From: Blastobasis lacticolella
Lineage: Eukaryota > Arthropoda > Insecta > Lepidoptera > Blastobasidae
Length of the DNA: 64,000 bases
Direction: 5' to 3'
Assembly (NCBI GenBank): GCA_905147135.1
Contig: LR990056.1
Coordinates: 17,994,501-18,058,500, forward strand
Shown: in pieces, positions 52,480 to 63,674 of the stretch
How the letters are laid out: each line of letters starts with the position of its first letter
How positions within the stretch are numbered: the stretch's first letter is position 1
Position numbers and translations under genes: made by a program
The notes under the pieces: generated by a model
The model's database searches: none
Seen by the model: only the letters and a program-made list of their open reading frames with translations
What the model was told of the DNA's origin: nothing

Positions 52480-52700
52480 GTTTGGCGTGACTATTACGTC
52501 TGTGGTTCTGTTTGTATGTATGTCTGTGGCATCGTAGCTCCCTAACGGATGGGCCGATTTTGATGCGATTTCTTTTTTATAGCACTTTCAATCTAGATGG
52601 TTCTTAGCTTTTTATCAAAATCTGTTGAGTAGTTCAGACAATATTGAAGAATATGTAATCATAGTCGGGGTTTACCCGACGATTTCTCGTCAGTTAGGTT
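52480..52700 (+). repeat. Dispersed repeat family D
   Basis: Gtatgtctgtggcatcgtag, ctccctaacggatgggccga, caatctagatggttcttagc and gtcggggtttacccgacgat. Confidence 0.6.
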
Positions 52701-52894
52701 ATTAAAAATAAAAATAAAAATAATATTGCAAAAGGTATTATAGCTCAGTAATTCATCGAAGTCGCCAAAAAGGCTGCTAAACATGACTGCTATCAAGCCT
52801 TAGCAACCGAAGTCATCGACTTAAAGTGCCCTTCTCCGAAGCAAGAAGTGGAGTAAAAGATGTCCTCCATCTTGGTAGAGCTATACTCGTGGTA

Positions 52895-53070
52895 GGGGCC
52901 GGCTCGCTTCGGTAGAACTTCTCAACGGGACACTCAACAGTCAATGGCTAATTGACTGGAAATGAAACTGCGCCAGACACCGTTCTGACGCAGCTAAGCA
53001 GATGCACTGGACTCGCTTGTGGAGGTGGTGGCGGCATATCAGACAGTTTAAAATGTAACTGTGAATTTTA
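52895..53070 (+). repeat. Family E repeat, copy 1
   Basis: Gggccggctcgcttcggtag, cgggacactcaacagtcaat, ctaattgactggaaatgaaa and ggtggtggcggcatatcaga are all shared with 53458-53635. Confidence 0.7.
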
Positions 53071-53457
53071 ACGCAGGTGTTTGTGATAACTAGACATGCA
53101 TTTGGCCGCCACTCACCTGGTGGCCAGTGGCGATGTGGCCGAAGATGGAACATGCATATCTAGGCACAGATCTGGCCTTGAAAGGGTCCAGATTATAATA
53201 ATCAGAAAACACACTCACAGACAACCACATCCGTTTCTTAGCTGATCGCATTATAGCTTAATATTTTTTTTAAATTCTGGAAGCATTTGGATAATAAATA
53301 AATAAAGATCGAATCAAAGCCGTTTGTGCGGATAGCTGGAAGACCCGCGATATAGAACGTTAGCCCGCATCGTGTTTCCCGATATCTTCAATGTATAGAC
53401 AATGCTCTTCAGAGTCTTATACTAGTATAGATAGAAAAACTATCAATAATGTTGTAA

Positions 53458-53635
53458 GGGCCGGCTCGCTTCGGCAGACCTTCTCAGCGGGACACTCAAC
53501 AGTCAGCGGCTAATTGACTGGAAATGAAACTGCAAACACCGTTCCGATACAGCCGAGCAGACGCGAGACTGGACGCGTTCGGTGAGTGTGGTGGCGGCGT
53601 ATCAGGTAGTTTGAGACGTAAGTAAGCCTTAAAAC
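53458..53635 (+). repeat. Family E repeat, copy 2
   Basis: Same ~175-bp unit as 52895-53070, in the same orientation 563 bp downstream, diverged by an estimated 10-20%. Unclassified. Confidence 0.7.
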
Positions 53636-53654
53636 CCCATATAATATGAGCCTT

Positions 53655-53850
53655 TTTATTCCCCGACAAAAGAGGAGGGGTGGTATAAGTTTGACGTGTG
53701 TATCTGTGGCTTTGCGTGTATGTCTGTGGCATCGTAGCTTCCGAACGGATTGACTGATTTGGGTTCGGTTTTCTCTATTTGAAAGCCAGTTTAATAGAGA
53801 CAGTTCTTAGTTTTGTTTAATTAAAATCGGTTCTGTAGTTTAGAAAATCC
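53655..53850 (+). repeat. Dispersed repeat family D
   Basis: Cccgacaaaagaggaggggt, ggtataagtttgacgtgtgt, gtgtatgtctgtggcatcgt, gccagtttaatagagacagt. The 5' end with CCCGACAAAAGAGG is best preserved here. Confidence 0.6.
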
Positions 53851-54045
53851 GTTTCGTGTTTTAAGACAGACTACAAACAGACAGATCGTATGTAAAATTA
53901 ATGATTATTATTTATTATCTCAGTAAGATGTGCCCCTACTGCTATTGTGATGCTGTAGATATTCACATCCCTCATTTAGCAATTACACAGACAGGGTATG
54001 TTAGTTACTTTTGCGTGTTCCAGTTATATGTTATATTTTGTATTT

Positions 54046-54255
54046 GTAGCAGAGTAGAATAGCACCAGCCCCTTACTCTCGGGTGTCGTACAAGGCGACT
54101 AATGTTTTTCGAGGTAAAATTTCTGAAGTCCACGGAGGCTGGAAAATTCCATTTCTATATTTACAACACTGCAATCTCCAACACGCCTACCAAGCATGAG
54201 GATTATGGCAATAACCTCCTCTCTCATTAAGAAGGCCCTACGTCCTGCTGTGACG
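54046..54255 (+). repeat. Family A repeat, degraded
   Basis: Gtagcagagtagaatagcac to gaaggccctacgtcctgctg; several small deletions. Confidence 0.65.
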
Positions 54256-54309
54256 ATATTCCAGTTAAACCGTTTGGCTCATATATTGACCGCAAACTTT
54301 TAAAGTCCA

Positions 54310-54515
54310 ATAGTTATTCCACTAATATTATAAATGCGAAAGGTTGTAATGATGAGTGTTTGTGTTATTCTTTCACGCTAAAAATATATTCCCAAACAGA
54401 GTTCCCATGAGGACACACCATAACAAAATTTTAGTTTGGAGTTGCGGGCGAAAGTATTTATACTACAGATTTCAGTGGTAAAAACGCACTGCAGCTAGTT
54501 TCGGCTTTGTGTTTA
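54310..54515 (+). repeat. Helitron-like repeat
   Basis: Actaatattataaatgcgaa, gtgttattctttcacgct, gttgcgggcgaaagtattta and gcagctagttt; the order matches insect repeats that end in a hairpin plus CTAGT. Weak assignment. Confidence 0.35.
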
Positions 54516-54542
54516 CTAAAAGCTCTACGAACTAAAATCACC

Positions 54543-54770
54543 ATGACGTTAATGTCCCGGTTGTGCTCTCGTGCAAGAGGGCCCGGGGTCCGCCTTGACC
54601 ATGATTCAGGATTTGACACATCAGTTTAATTACAGTGGAACGACTGCCATCTGACCTCCATGACCCTGCTACCAGGGGAACCTGACCAGATTGGATCATG
54701 GTTACACATTCAGTCGCCTAAATGTGCAGGTTTCATCACGATGTTTTCCCTGACCGTTCGAAGCTCTACC
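54543..54770 (-). repeat. Family S SINE, distal two thirds
   Basis: Complement of tail (gaggg cccggggtccgcc at 54577) and body (gtggaacgactgccatctga at 54637) to gatgttttccctgaccg. Confidence 0.72.
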
Positions 54771-54924
54771 AAGCTGATAAGACGAAATATATTTACTAAC
54801 TGCCAACAATCTCGATGATTACTTTATCCAGCAGTCCGACTGAAGGCTACTGATAATAAATTGATATCACTACTCCAAGATCGATTCAATACCACAGGCA
54901 ATGACTAACTTATTCATGAAGCTT

Positions 54925-55425
54925 TCAATTTAGTTTAGTTGCCGTGCGCCGGTCATAAAGAAATAAAAATAACTGCGAAGCAAACGGCCCGTAGATCAGT
55001 TCATTATTTTGCATTATTGAGTACACAGATATTACTAACCTAATCTTACCCAAACCACAATCTATGTTCAAAATGTTATCAGAAATATCTACCATAATTT
55101 CGTCGTATAAGGGGGAGGGGGACGATTCTCGCTTTGGGGCATTCCTGATGCAAAGGCTGTCCATCGCCATACACCGCCGTGTTATGGGCGCGTTTTCACC
55201 GGGAATGACAAAGAGTGGGGAGATTTGAGACGACGTGTTGTACGGATATTTCGTTTTTAGTTTTATTTTTGACATTTGTAATGATAATTTGACGGTAAAC
55301 GATATTGACATTGCATTCTGAAATAAATGTTTTTTTAGTACGAATAATTTAAATAAATCAAATTTGTCCAAGTATGAAAAATGTCTATAGAGCTTTGGTG
55401 GCATTATGGCTAGCGCCCTATCCAT
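54925..55425 (-). other. Open frame of unknown status, 166 codons
   Basis: Begins MDRALAIMPPKLYRHFSYLD and continues to the stop at 54925. No domain, signal peptide or repeat motif was recognised, and composition follows the AT-rich DNA. Length is above the window's chance background but below what would make a gene call safe. Confidence 0.2.
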
Positions 55426-55794
55426 TACAAAAATGCCAAGAGTGGGGTAAAATATGAAATATATTCTCTGTATTATATTTAGTTTAGATACACAAGAACA
55501 GGCCTTATAATATCAGTTTCTAATACTCCAGTCAGGCAGTTTCTAATACTCCGGTCAGGACCACAGTTTCGCTATCGAAGATCCCAGTCTGAACTTTCCG
55601 CTATAAGTACTAACAAGTTTAAAATTACGGCAGAGATTACACTTAGAGATGGGACTCGAAACACAAAGGATTCGAATCATTCGAATGGTGGATCAGATTC
55701 GAATCAGTTTATTCAAAAATAATAGGATTTTGGTTAATAACTATATACGTAAAAAAAATATTATAAAGTTATGTCTATAGAAATTACCTAGTTC

Positions 55795-56000
55795 TATTTT
55801 TATACCAATAAGGTGCCAACCAAACTTGCTTGCTGATAGTAAGCAGTTACAGCAGTCTATAAACGTTTCCAATTTCAAAGGTATCCGTAAAGTATTTACA
55901 GGTTCTAAAACACGGGATATGTTTCAGATATTGTAAAAACTTTTTTTTTCACCCCTTTCTTGAAGATCTCCATGTTGTACTCTCCAGGAAAAATCTCCCA
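55795..56000 (+). repeat. Family C repeat, degraded
   Basis: Tttttataccaataaggtgc, ctgatagtaagcagttacag and gttgtactctccaggaaaa. Confidence 0.45.
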
Positions 56001-56364
56001 ATAAAGATCATCCCACAACCACATTGTGCAACCAATCGATTCTAATTGCGTCTGGGTGATTACAATATATTCGAATATTTTTTCGATTCTAGTTCCATCA
56101 CTAGGACCGTCTCGCCCCGGTTTAAGAGTTGTTTCGAACTCGTTTCAGTGTCGATACTGTACTGTCTTTGGTTGGATGCGGTCCGTTCGATGGCTAGATG
56201 TCTGATACGAAAGAAATACCGTATACTTATGTGGTAAAGCTGAGATAAATGACTGATTCATCGACAATGTTTGTATTGTTATACGACAGTAGATCATTAT
56301 GTAAAAAATATCAGATTTATAAATAGCCTCGGCGTAGCGTTGCGCGTCTGTCGGTCTTCTACGG

Positions 56365-56665
56365 GTTGCATTTTGGAGAGTGTGCGAAGGCAGCTGTTAC
56401 ACGACCTCATTCCGATGTACCATTTTCGTCGCCGGGAACTGCGGGTAGATGTTTCATCTATACGCCATGGAGCTTCCATCTATCCGCACGAGCCACTTGG
56501 TTCAACCTTTATAATACGTACCCACGTTGCCTGGTAGTGTGTTCCTGGATCCTTCAAAGCTAGAGTGAATAGGCTGTTCCTATACATGTATGCTCGATCA
56601 TCAGCCGCATTGTCACTTACCACCAGGAGATGACGGTAAAATACCTACGCTAATTTAATAAAAGA
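56365..56665 (+). pseudogene. Jockey-like LINE C-terminal relic
   Basis: Across frames: HFGECAKAAVT-like start, HDLIPMYHFRRRELRVDVSS, ACLxEPLGSTFIIRT-like and the 3' end cacttaccaccaggagatga. Same family as 18205-18510. Confidence 0.65.
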
Positions 56666-57089
56666 AAAACAATTTTGGTTATTTCAACCACCTAAACAAA
56701 CCCGAAACAGAGTGTTATTACAACAAAACTCATCTGTTATTCGCTCAAATACTCACTTCAGAGCTGTTATTTACCGTTTGTGCGTCTCAAGAACGAAATC
56801 TTCGTCTCGGAACATTATTTTCGGTACGTTAAACACGCACAGAACATCCGAGCGCCATTCGAATAATGCTATTACCGTAACATGTGAACACACTTCGCGC
56901 CCACAGTGCGAAGGCAAAATACTCACAAATGACGTTGAGACTTGAAATCTTCAAGTCGGTGTTACTACAATTTAGCCTTCGCGACTTTAAAGTTTGTAGT
57001 TGGGGTTTGGCAGCGAGAGGTTGCGACTTGTGCGCGTATGCAGACATAAATCGCACTATTGAGTCTCTGTCTATTGTTGACGGCTTGAG
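56666..57089. other. No gene recognised
   Basis: Overlapping frames on both strands (56712-57105) are motif-free. Balanced composition, no repeat. Confidence 0.3.
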
Positions 57090-57245
57090 AATTTCAGTTG
57101 GTTAACATGCCGCAGAGATCCCGGGTTCGATTGCCGGCCGGGCAGAAATGTAATAATGAGTTTTAATTTCTGTTACGGGTCTGGGCGACAGTTATCACTT
57201 ATCATCAGGTGGACTGTCTTCTCGTTGGTCACTGAATAGCATTTT
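57090..57245 (+). repeat. Family T SINE fragment joined to a family C end
   Basis: B-box ggttcgattgc (57122-57132), cggccgggcagaaatgtaat, then tctgttacgggtctgggcga leading directly into cagttatcacttatcatcag of family C. Confidence 0.6.
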
Positions 57246-57438
57246 AAAAAGTGTTCCGTGGTAAGATAACGAACTAATTTCAGCAGTGATATTATATTTC
57301 ATTGCTATGTACTTGGACCACTTCGTACACAAGTGAAACGACAACTCTAATTGACGGACGGCAAATTTATATTAACGAATTCGGCTCCAGCTGCCAGCGT
57401 GACCGCGTCGATTGACATTATAAATTCACGAAGTTCCT

Positions 57439-57564
57439 TACTGCGCCCCAAACTTATCTGACCCTGTAGCCAAAATTGGAACTAAGCGTCACCATTTGAA
57501 ATGTAATTTTGTTCAAAAACAAAAGCGACACCGTCACCTGGTCAGATTATTTTGTCCCACTGTA
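57439..57564. mobile_element. Fold-back MITE, TA-flanked (copy 2)
   Basis: TACTGCGCCCCAAACTTATC pairs with the right end, whose complement reads TACAGTGGGACAAAATAATC. Same family as 49638-49758. Confidence 0.68.
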
Positions 57565-57839
57565 CTTGTATTGCGACAGCCTTTTGCGTTTGAATTTGGT
57601 TCATTTTAATTTAAAGCTTCGCCGATATTGTTACGATAGCACAAAGGGGAGTTGATTTCTTTGAAGAGCCTATGAAAGGCTGTGTTTCTGATATCGAGAA
57701 GTGGCGGTAACAACCGTGCAAAGGCTGTTCCAGTTGTAGAAATTACGGTTATATTTCTACGATTTCTATGAATCCGACATTGGGTACAAAGCAAAGTGGA
57801 GTAAACTCAAGAAATGAGTAAGTTCTCGTAGCTATTGAT

Positions 57840-58060
57840 CCGGGTAATTACAGTTGAGCGACTGCCGTATAACCTCCGTAACCACATTAATTGATCAAAT
57901 TGGATAGTGGTTAGACATTCCTCACAGTTTGTTTGTGTGCGCACAGTGTTTTTCTTCACATTATGGGCATCGTTTAGTATTCAAGTACAAAATATAATAA
58001 CTCAAAAGGAGGTCATTGATCCATGGCGGCGCTAGGAAAACAACTCGGCACCTTTTTATA
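57840..58060 (-). repeat. Family S SINE, degraded
   Basis: Ttacagttgagcgactgccg, tgatcaaattggatagtggt and tcattgatccatggcggcg; diverged from other copies. Confidence 0.5.
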
Positions 58061-58194
58061 ACCGTCTTAGAAATAAATAAGTTTATCATCTATACATAAT
58101 TAAAACAAAACAATAAAAAAGTGTTTCTGTACATTGACTACAATTTATCAATTTACAAAAAAATAATGTAGGGCGATGAAGAAATAGTAACAGA

Positions 58195-58580
58195 AAAAGA
58201 GTAAAAAAATCCGTCTGTTTGTACATGCTGATCTCCGGGACTACTAGATGGATTTGAATGAAACTTGTTGTGTAGCTCTTAAGCCTGGGCGACATACAGG
58301 GTATAATTGATGTAGAACCATAATATACCAAACTATAAGAAATATGGAAATGGAGCCGAATGGATTTTGATGGGCTTTCACAGTTTGGTAGTTTAGGCTC
58401 CGACTTACAATCTAGGCCATTTTTCATCTTATTCGGTCAGGTAGAACCAGAAATACAGTTTGGCCACTCGGTAGTACTAGCTTTTATACATTAAAGTGGT
58501 CATTTAAAATGTTCGCTCGGGACAAAGATAAACTGTCCTAAACGATTTCCACGCGGACGAAGTCGCCGGCAAAAGCTGGT
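58195..58580 (+). repeat. Helitron-like element
   Basis: The 3' half is shared with 48795-49035 and ends gcggacgaagtcgccggcaa then aagctggt, where CTAGT has become CTGGT. The 5' part has ccgtctgtttgtacatgctg and gatggatttgaatgaaactt. Confidence 0.42.
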
Positions 58581-58929
58581 TATAAATGAGTTTATGAATC
58601 AACCTGACACCCTTATAAACCAAGCTCCTCTCACAGCGATGCGTCGAAAACGCATCACTCGCCAGCTGGTCAGCATGCACGTCGTGTCCGCATCGAATTG
58701 TCAGCGGCCATCGATCCGCGTTTGTCAACGCGACGCCAACACGCGCTGAATGGGATACTGCTGCCCTTTGAATGCAGCCGTCTGTGTTTGCAGGTTGGTT
58801 TGGTTATTGTTTATGTTGTTTCGGGCGTGTTATGTGGTTTTATGCCGTTTATTCGTTTGTTTGGTTTCTTTCGGTGTGCTGTGTGGTTTTATGATGTTTA
58901 TTTGTTTGTTTGTTCTTTTTAATAATAAG
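58581..58929. other. No gene; includes a local duplication
   Basis: 58812-58918 contains two ~55-bp T/G-rich units (gtgttatgtggttttatgcc and gtgctgtgtggttttatgat). 58610-58760 looks unique. Confidence 0.35.
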
Positions 58930-59305
58930 TGTGCTCACCGGTGGCCGGTAGAGGGGTGTGACTCGTTGCCTGAGGCGCCGGGTTCGAACCCCAGTGACTC
59001 CATGCACCAATTACTTGTGAGCTACCGGGTTCGAACCTGTTCGTACCAATGGCTCTTTTTTGAGTTATGGTTGTATGTTAGTTGAACGCTAACCGATGCT
59101 CTTACGGTGAGGGAAAACATCGCGATGAAACCTGCACATTCAGGTGATTGAATTTTATTCCACGATCCAATCTGGTCAGATTTTCTTGTTAACAGGGTCA
59201 CGGAGGTCAGATGCTGTCGCTCCACTGTAATTACCTGATCAGCAAAAACATGGATAATGGTCAAGGCGGTCCCCAGCTCAACCGGGATATTAACGACAAG
59301 TTGAT
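58930..59305 (+). repeat. Family S SINE with a doubled B-box
   Basis: Two B-boxes, ggttcgaaccc (58981-58991) and ggttcgaacct (59028-59038), precede one body (gaacgctaaccgatgctctt; aacagggtcacggaggtcag) and a tail caaggcggtccccagctcaa. The head appears partly duplicated. Confidence 0.75.
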
Positions 59306-59324
59306 CACTACTAATTAGTATTTC

Positions 59325-59465
59325 CACAAGGTGGATCGACGACCTGGTAAACGCAGCTACCAGCTGGATGCGGAAAGCAAAGGAACGGTCTATGTGGAGA
59401 TATCTGGGGGAGACCTATGCCCAGCAGTCGGCGTATTCTGGCTGATATGATGATGATGATGATGA
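59325..59465 (+). mobile_element. RTE-type LINE 3' end with (ATG)n tail
   Basis: Plus frame RWIDDLVNAATSWMRKAKER then SMWRYLGETYAQQSAYSG and a stop, followed by (ATG)n at 59448-59465. 5'-truncated to ~140 bp. Confidence 0.8.
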
Positions 59466-59839
59466 ATTAGTATTGCTCACGGCTACGTCGATATAAATTT
59501 AGAAATACCTATAGCGTATGTCAGGAAGTATAGGATGAAAATGTAAACTTTGTCGTATCCAACATGTACGGTGCAGCAAAAAATGTTAAAATAAGCCAGA
59601 AAACACAGCCACAATATATATTTCGTGCGGACAAACTCAATCTGGCTGTGGAATTGGACAATCAAAACTTTGTGTAGCGTTGTGTTGTATGGGATCGATT
59701 GTAGTTTGTTGCAGTAAAATTCTTTGGCTATTAGTTACCAAATATCGAGCAATGTGAAATGCAATCAGGTCGAAGCAGTTTTTGTAGAGGAGATTGTTTT
59801 GGATAAACCCGTTTTGATGTTGCGGGTGTTCTGTTTTTT

Positions 59840-60000
59840 TATATCACAAAGGGGGCAAACAAGCTTACGGCCTGCTTCATAGTAAGCAGTCACCGCAGCC
59901 TATGGACGTTTGCAATACCAGGGGCAACATCCACGCGTTGTTCCATCCCTCTATGTTGTACTCTCCAAGGGATACCTTCCCAGGTTTTTGTTTACGTTAG
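59840..60000 (+). repeat. Family C repeat
   Basis: Gggggcaaacaagcttacgg, agtaagcagtcaccgcagcc, tatggacgtttgcaatacca and gttgtactctccaagg. Confidence 0.6.
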
Positions 60001-60568
60001 CAAAATAAATCAGCAGACCAACATGGGAAGTGAAAGTAGGTATTCTATGGTCCAGCCCACACGACAAGCTTAGGCCTCACAGTAACAACGCACTTTTGTT
60101 CGCACAGGATTGGTTCTGTATTTTTTTACTTGAAATTCAAAGTAGAGTAAGCGTAACACCTTATCGACGCACGCAAAATACCTAAGTAGCAAAATATCAA
60201 CTTAGCATAACGCAAACATGAACCTACGCAAACACCAACTACCATAGTGCTAAATCTATTACCAACCAACTATTACTTTACGCAAAATACCTACTAAGGA
60301 TTTTCACAGGCTGTCTGCAGATCGGTGCGACCATAGAAAATCGAACTAGTTAGAAGAGATATCTTTACCGTTTGTACCGGAACCGATGCCGCTGTTCCCG
60401 ACCCCACTATTTTTACCACTACTCATGCAACTGAATATGCACACGCTTACGACCGCACACGCAAAGACAAACGGAGAACTGTGAATAGTCCATCGGTCAC
60501 TACCACATAAACACATTGCGTTGCGTGTGTGCTGTATAAGTATTTAGCATCCCAGTTATTTAGCATCC
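60001..60568. other. No gene recognised
   Basis: 60120-60310 has many scattered tacgcaaa/acctac motifs but no regular period. Tttagcatccca is repeated at 60543-60554 and 60559-60570, just left of the hAT-type element. Confidence 0.3.
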
Positions 60569-61109
60569 CATAGGCGTAGCCAGAGGGGAGGGGTTCAAGG
60601 GTTCAAACCCCCACCGAAATCATTTTACACCGCCTGCGCCCCGTGATCAATCCAGATTTTTACAGCCAAAACACTAAAATTTCCAAGCTCGCTACGTTCG
60701 CTCATTCATTCGTTTTCTTAAATAAGTTTGCTACAGCTGTTTATAACCAAAAATGGATAAATTTCGAGCTTGCTGCGCTCGCTCATTTATTAAATATTCA
60801 CACCAATCGCGCCGCGTACTTAAATTCGGATTTAAAGAGCCAATATTTAGGTACCTATACCAAAAAGTCCGAGCCGAGCTCGCTGCGCACACTCAGTCAT
60901 TGGTTTTGGTTATATTTAGATATCATGTTCTAACCGAGTCAATTACGCCAACATTGGGAAAAAAAAACGTGTAATCGTAATAAAATGTCGTTACGATTTA
61001 CGATTACCCCATACTTGAAGGGGGGGGGGGGTACGGATCGATATTAATGTTTTGATCTTGAACCCCCCCCCCCCCCCCCCCCCCCCCCCAACCAATGGCT
61101 ACGCCCGTT
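60569..61109. mobile_element. hAT-type MITE with long G and C runs
   Basis: Left end CATAGGCGTAGCC and right end ggctacgcccgtt (complement AACGGGCGTAGCC) are inverted. TAGCATCC (60561-60568) and TAGCACCC (61110-61117) are a 7/8 target duplication. Internal sequence holds cgagctcgctgcgc motifs like the other hAT-type element, a G12 run (61020-61031) and a C27 run (61063-61089). No transposase. Confidence 0.65.
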
Positions 61110-62880
61110 TAGCACCCATCCCAAACCATGGAGCATTTGCTCTCTTGTCCACTTGCTCCTGCTACCTGGAACTAGGGAGGAACTGTTAATGACGACTGAT
61201 AATACCGTTGCCGTGGCCGACCACTGGGCAGGTCAAATCTAGGGTTTTCAAAAATTGACTCGACGAAGACGAAGCACCCATAGTACATGCTTTGCTCAGT
61301 TTGAGGCTACATGACGCTGTGTGAGTTTGTCTACGTTATTTATTTTATTTCAGCGTTAAGGTAAAAGTATGGCAGGGTCATGGCTGATATACAGTAGGGG
61401 TATGGCAGAGGTAGGGTAGGGTTATTGATAGTGCAGAGCTAGGGTAGAGGTGGGCTAGGAGTTCGTTGAATAGGAACCACACAAACGATGCAGTATAAAC
61501 TTATTTTATCCTACCCGTGCCCCTACTGTACCCTTACAATATCTTGCTGGGCCCCTACCTTACCCCTACTAAAACCTAACATCAAAACCGGTTCGCATTG
61601 ACGAAAATTTCAAGGAGCACACGTACCTACAATAAAAGTACATTCAATCGAAGTAAGAATCTCCTAATTTTTTATTATCAATTCTACTATACTACAAATA
61701 TATTATATCGATAAACAATAAAAATTATCGATAAGGTCGGTTCATGTGCACAGCACTAGATTAGGCGCAAGGTGTTTTTCCTAAAATATTGATAAATACA
61801 AGGTTTTTAGACCTACCGGTGAAATGAAATCCCTCTTTTTGTTTTAGAAGTCTGTTCGCTTCTTGCTTTGCAATTAATTATTGCGCAAGATGGCATATTT
61901 TTAACAATTTAGTCACAGCTTTTTCTTATACGCACTCCGCTGAATTACCAAGAGACTGACGGCGCGTTCGCGCCTTTTGGAAGAAACTAGCCCATTTGCT
62001 CATAGTTGTGGCGCGCCTACACCGCCCAGTTAGCACTTCTAACTAGTTAGATTTTCTATGGGTGCGACCACAGAGCAAAAAAGATTACAGACAACATTAC
62101 ATATATGAGATTACAAGATTACACGAGAACATGATCTATGTTTATAAAAATATACACTTGTTTATGAAGAACAGTAATATTCATAGTAGGAATACTAGAA
62201 ATAAAGATAAACTTGTTACTAGTTCTTGTCGTCTGGCCAAACTTCACAAATAATTTATGGGTCAATGTGTACGCTTTTGTGTACGTTCCAACAGATATAC
62301 AGAATTGACCATTGAATAAATTTAAAGCCACTATAAAAATAAATTATGTCAAAAAGTTATTATGGTATATCTGAATATGTAAATGACAAAAGTCCATCCA
62401 GTGGATGGATGGTCCACTGCAACTGAATTGCAGTTCTATACAAGTATTAATTTAGTTTTATGTTAGTATGTAGGGTAAATATAATGTATTAGTATATTTT
62501 TAGGAACTACGGCCAAATTTTTTAAAAAAAACAAGACTTAACGAAAACCCTTCTTATATTTTATAACAAAATTATCAATTTGCAAAACTCTTAGAAAATA
62601 ATCACAATTAACCATTATTTGCACTAGATTTTAACACATAGCGATTACACACTTGCCCAGATCAGTTAAACCGAAAACAGGTGGAAAATAACAATGAAAA
62701 TAACCAGGAAAATAGCTCATGTGACCTTAATAACAACCAACAGTGATTCTGTAGCACGTCCGTCCGTTCCGAAAGCCAAGTACCAAAAAGAACTTGCCAT
62801 CTATCTGCTCGTTATTTAAAAGGCGTGTAGGGTTGGTGGTAGCCAAGGAAGGGGTTTCTTACAATATAGTCTACCAGCAC
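61110..62880. other. Largely unannotated
   Basis: 61270-61335 is a family T SINE 3' end (agcacccatagtacatgctt). 61370-61460 has tagggta-type minisatellite. The rest is AT-rich with short, motif-free frames. Confidence 0.35.
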
Positions 62881-62883
62881 ATC

Positions 62884-63240
62884 ACCGCATCCAACTCGGT
62901 TGGGCAGCGTTCGGGAAGCTACGCCACATATTTTCGTCCCAATTACCGCAGTGTCTCAAGACGAAGGTCTTTGACCAATGTGTGTTGCCAGTGATGACTT
63001 ACGGAACTGAAACGTGGCCGTTCACTGTAGGCCTTATAAGAAAGCTCACTGTTATCCAAAGGGCAATGGAAAGAGCTATGCTCGGAGTTTCTTTGCGCGA
63101 TCGAATCAGAAATGAGGAGATCCGCAAGCGAACCATGACCACCGACATAGCTCTAAGGATTGTCTGACTGAAGTGGCAGTGGGCAGGGCACATAGCTCTA
63201 AGAACAGATGGCCGATGGGGCAGTAAAGTTCTCGAGCCAT
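62884..63240 (+). pseudogene. RTE-type LINE C-terminal fragment
   Basis: Plus frame RIQLGWAAFGKLRHIFSS, PQCLKTKVFDQCVLPVMTYG, TETWPFTVGLIRKLTVIQRA, MERAMLGVSLRDRIRNEEI, a stop at 63165-63167, then LKWQWAGHIALRTDGRWGSK. This is the region after the RT palm of RTE ORFs. One stop and a truncated 3' end make it inactive. Confidence 0.85.
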
Positions 63241-63487
63241 GGGGCGACCAACATGTCACTGAATGTTTTCTTCCTACTTTCCTACCCCTCCCCCCTCTTT
63301 GACCATTGAAAGAGATATGTAATTTCCTATTCAATAAAGAAATTTAAAATTTTTGAATTTTGAATTACCTTTTTACCAGTCTTTAGAGAGGCCTTTGACG
63401 GGTCTTTCATACAAAATATGCGTGCCGGGCACCGATAAAAAAAGGATGAAGGTAGTTAACTTCCCAATATTTTTGTTCACGACTTAC

Positions 63488-63665
63488 ACCCGTATTCAGA
63501 AACATGGTCTCACAGTGCACGCGAACGCACAGTGTTCCAGCTGACATTACTTCAATGGCAATCGGCACTATGCACCCGTCAAAATGAACGACATTGACCA
63601 ATCACAGAGCCGTATTGAACGCAGTGCGTTCACTTAGCAGACGAGCACTAGCACTGTGAGGATAG
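63488..63665. mobile_element. MITE-like element
   Basis: Begins acccgtattcagaaacatgg. Ctcacagtgc near 63508 is inverted at the right (gcactgtgag at 63651-63660), with gaacgcacagtg also inverted (cgcagtgcgttc). Shares its start motif with 37078-37215. Confidence 0.5.
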
Positions 63666-63674
63666 ATATCTGTC

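Noticed and set aside
58750..59085. 111-codon ORF
   Set aside because: Produced by a T/G-rich duplicated unit and the head of a SINE.
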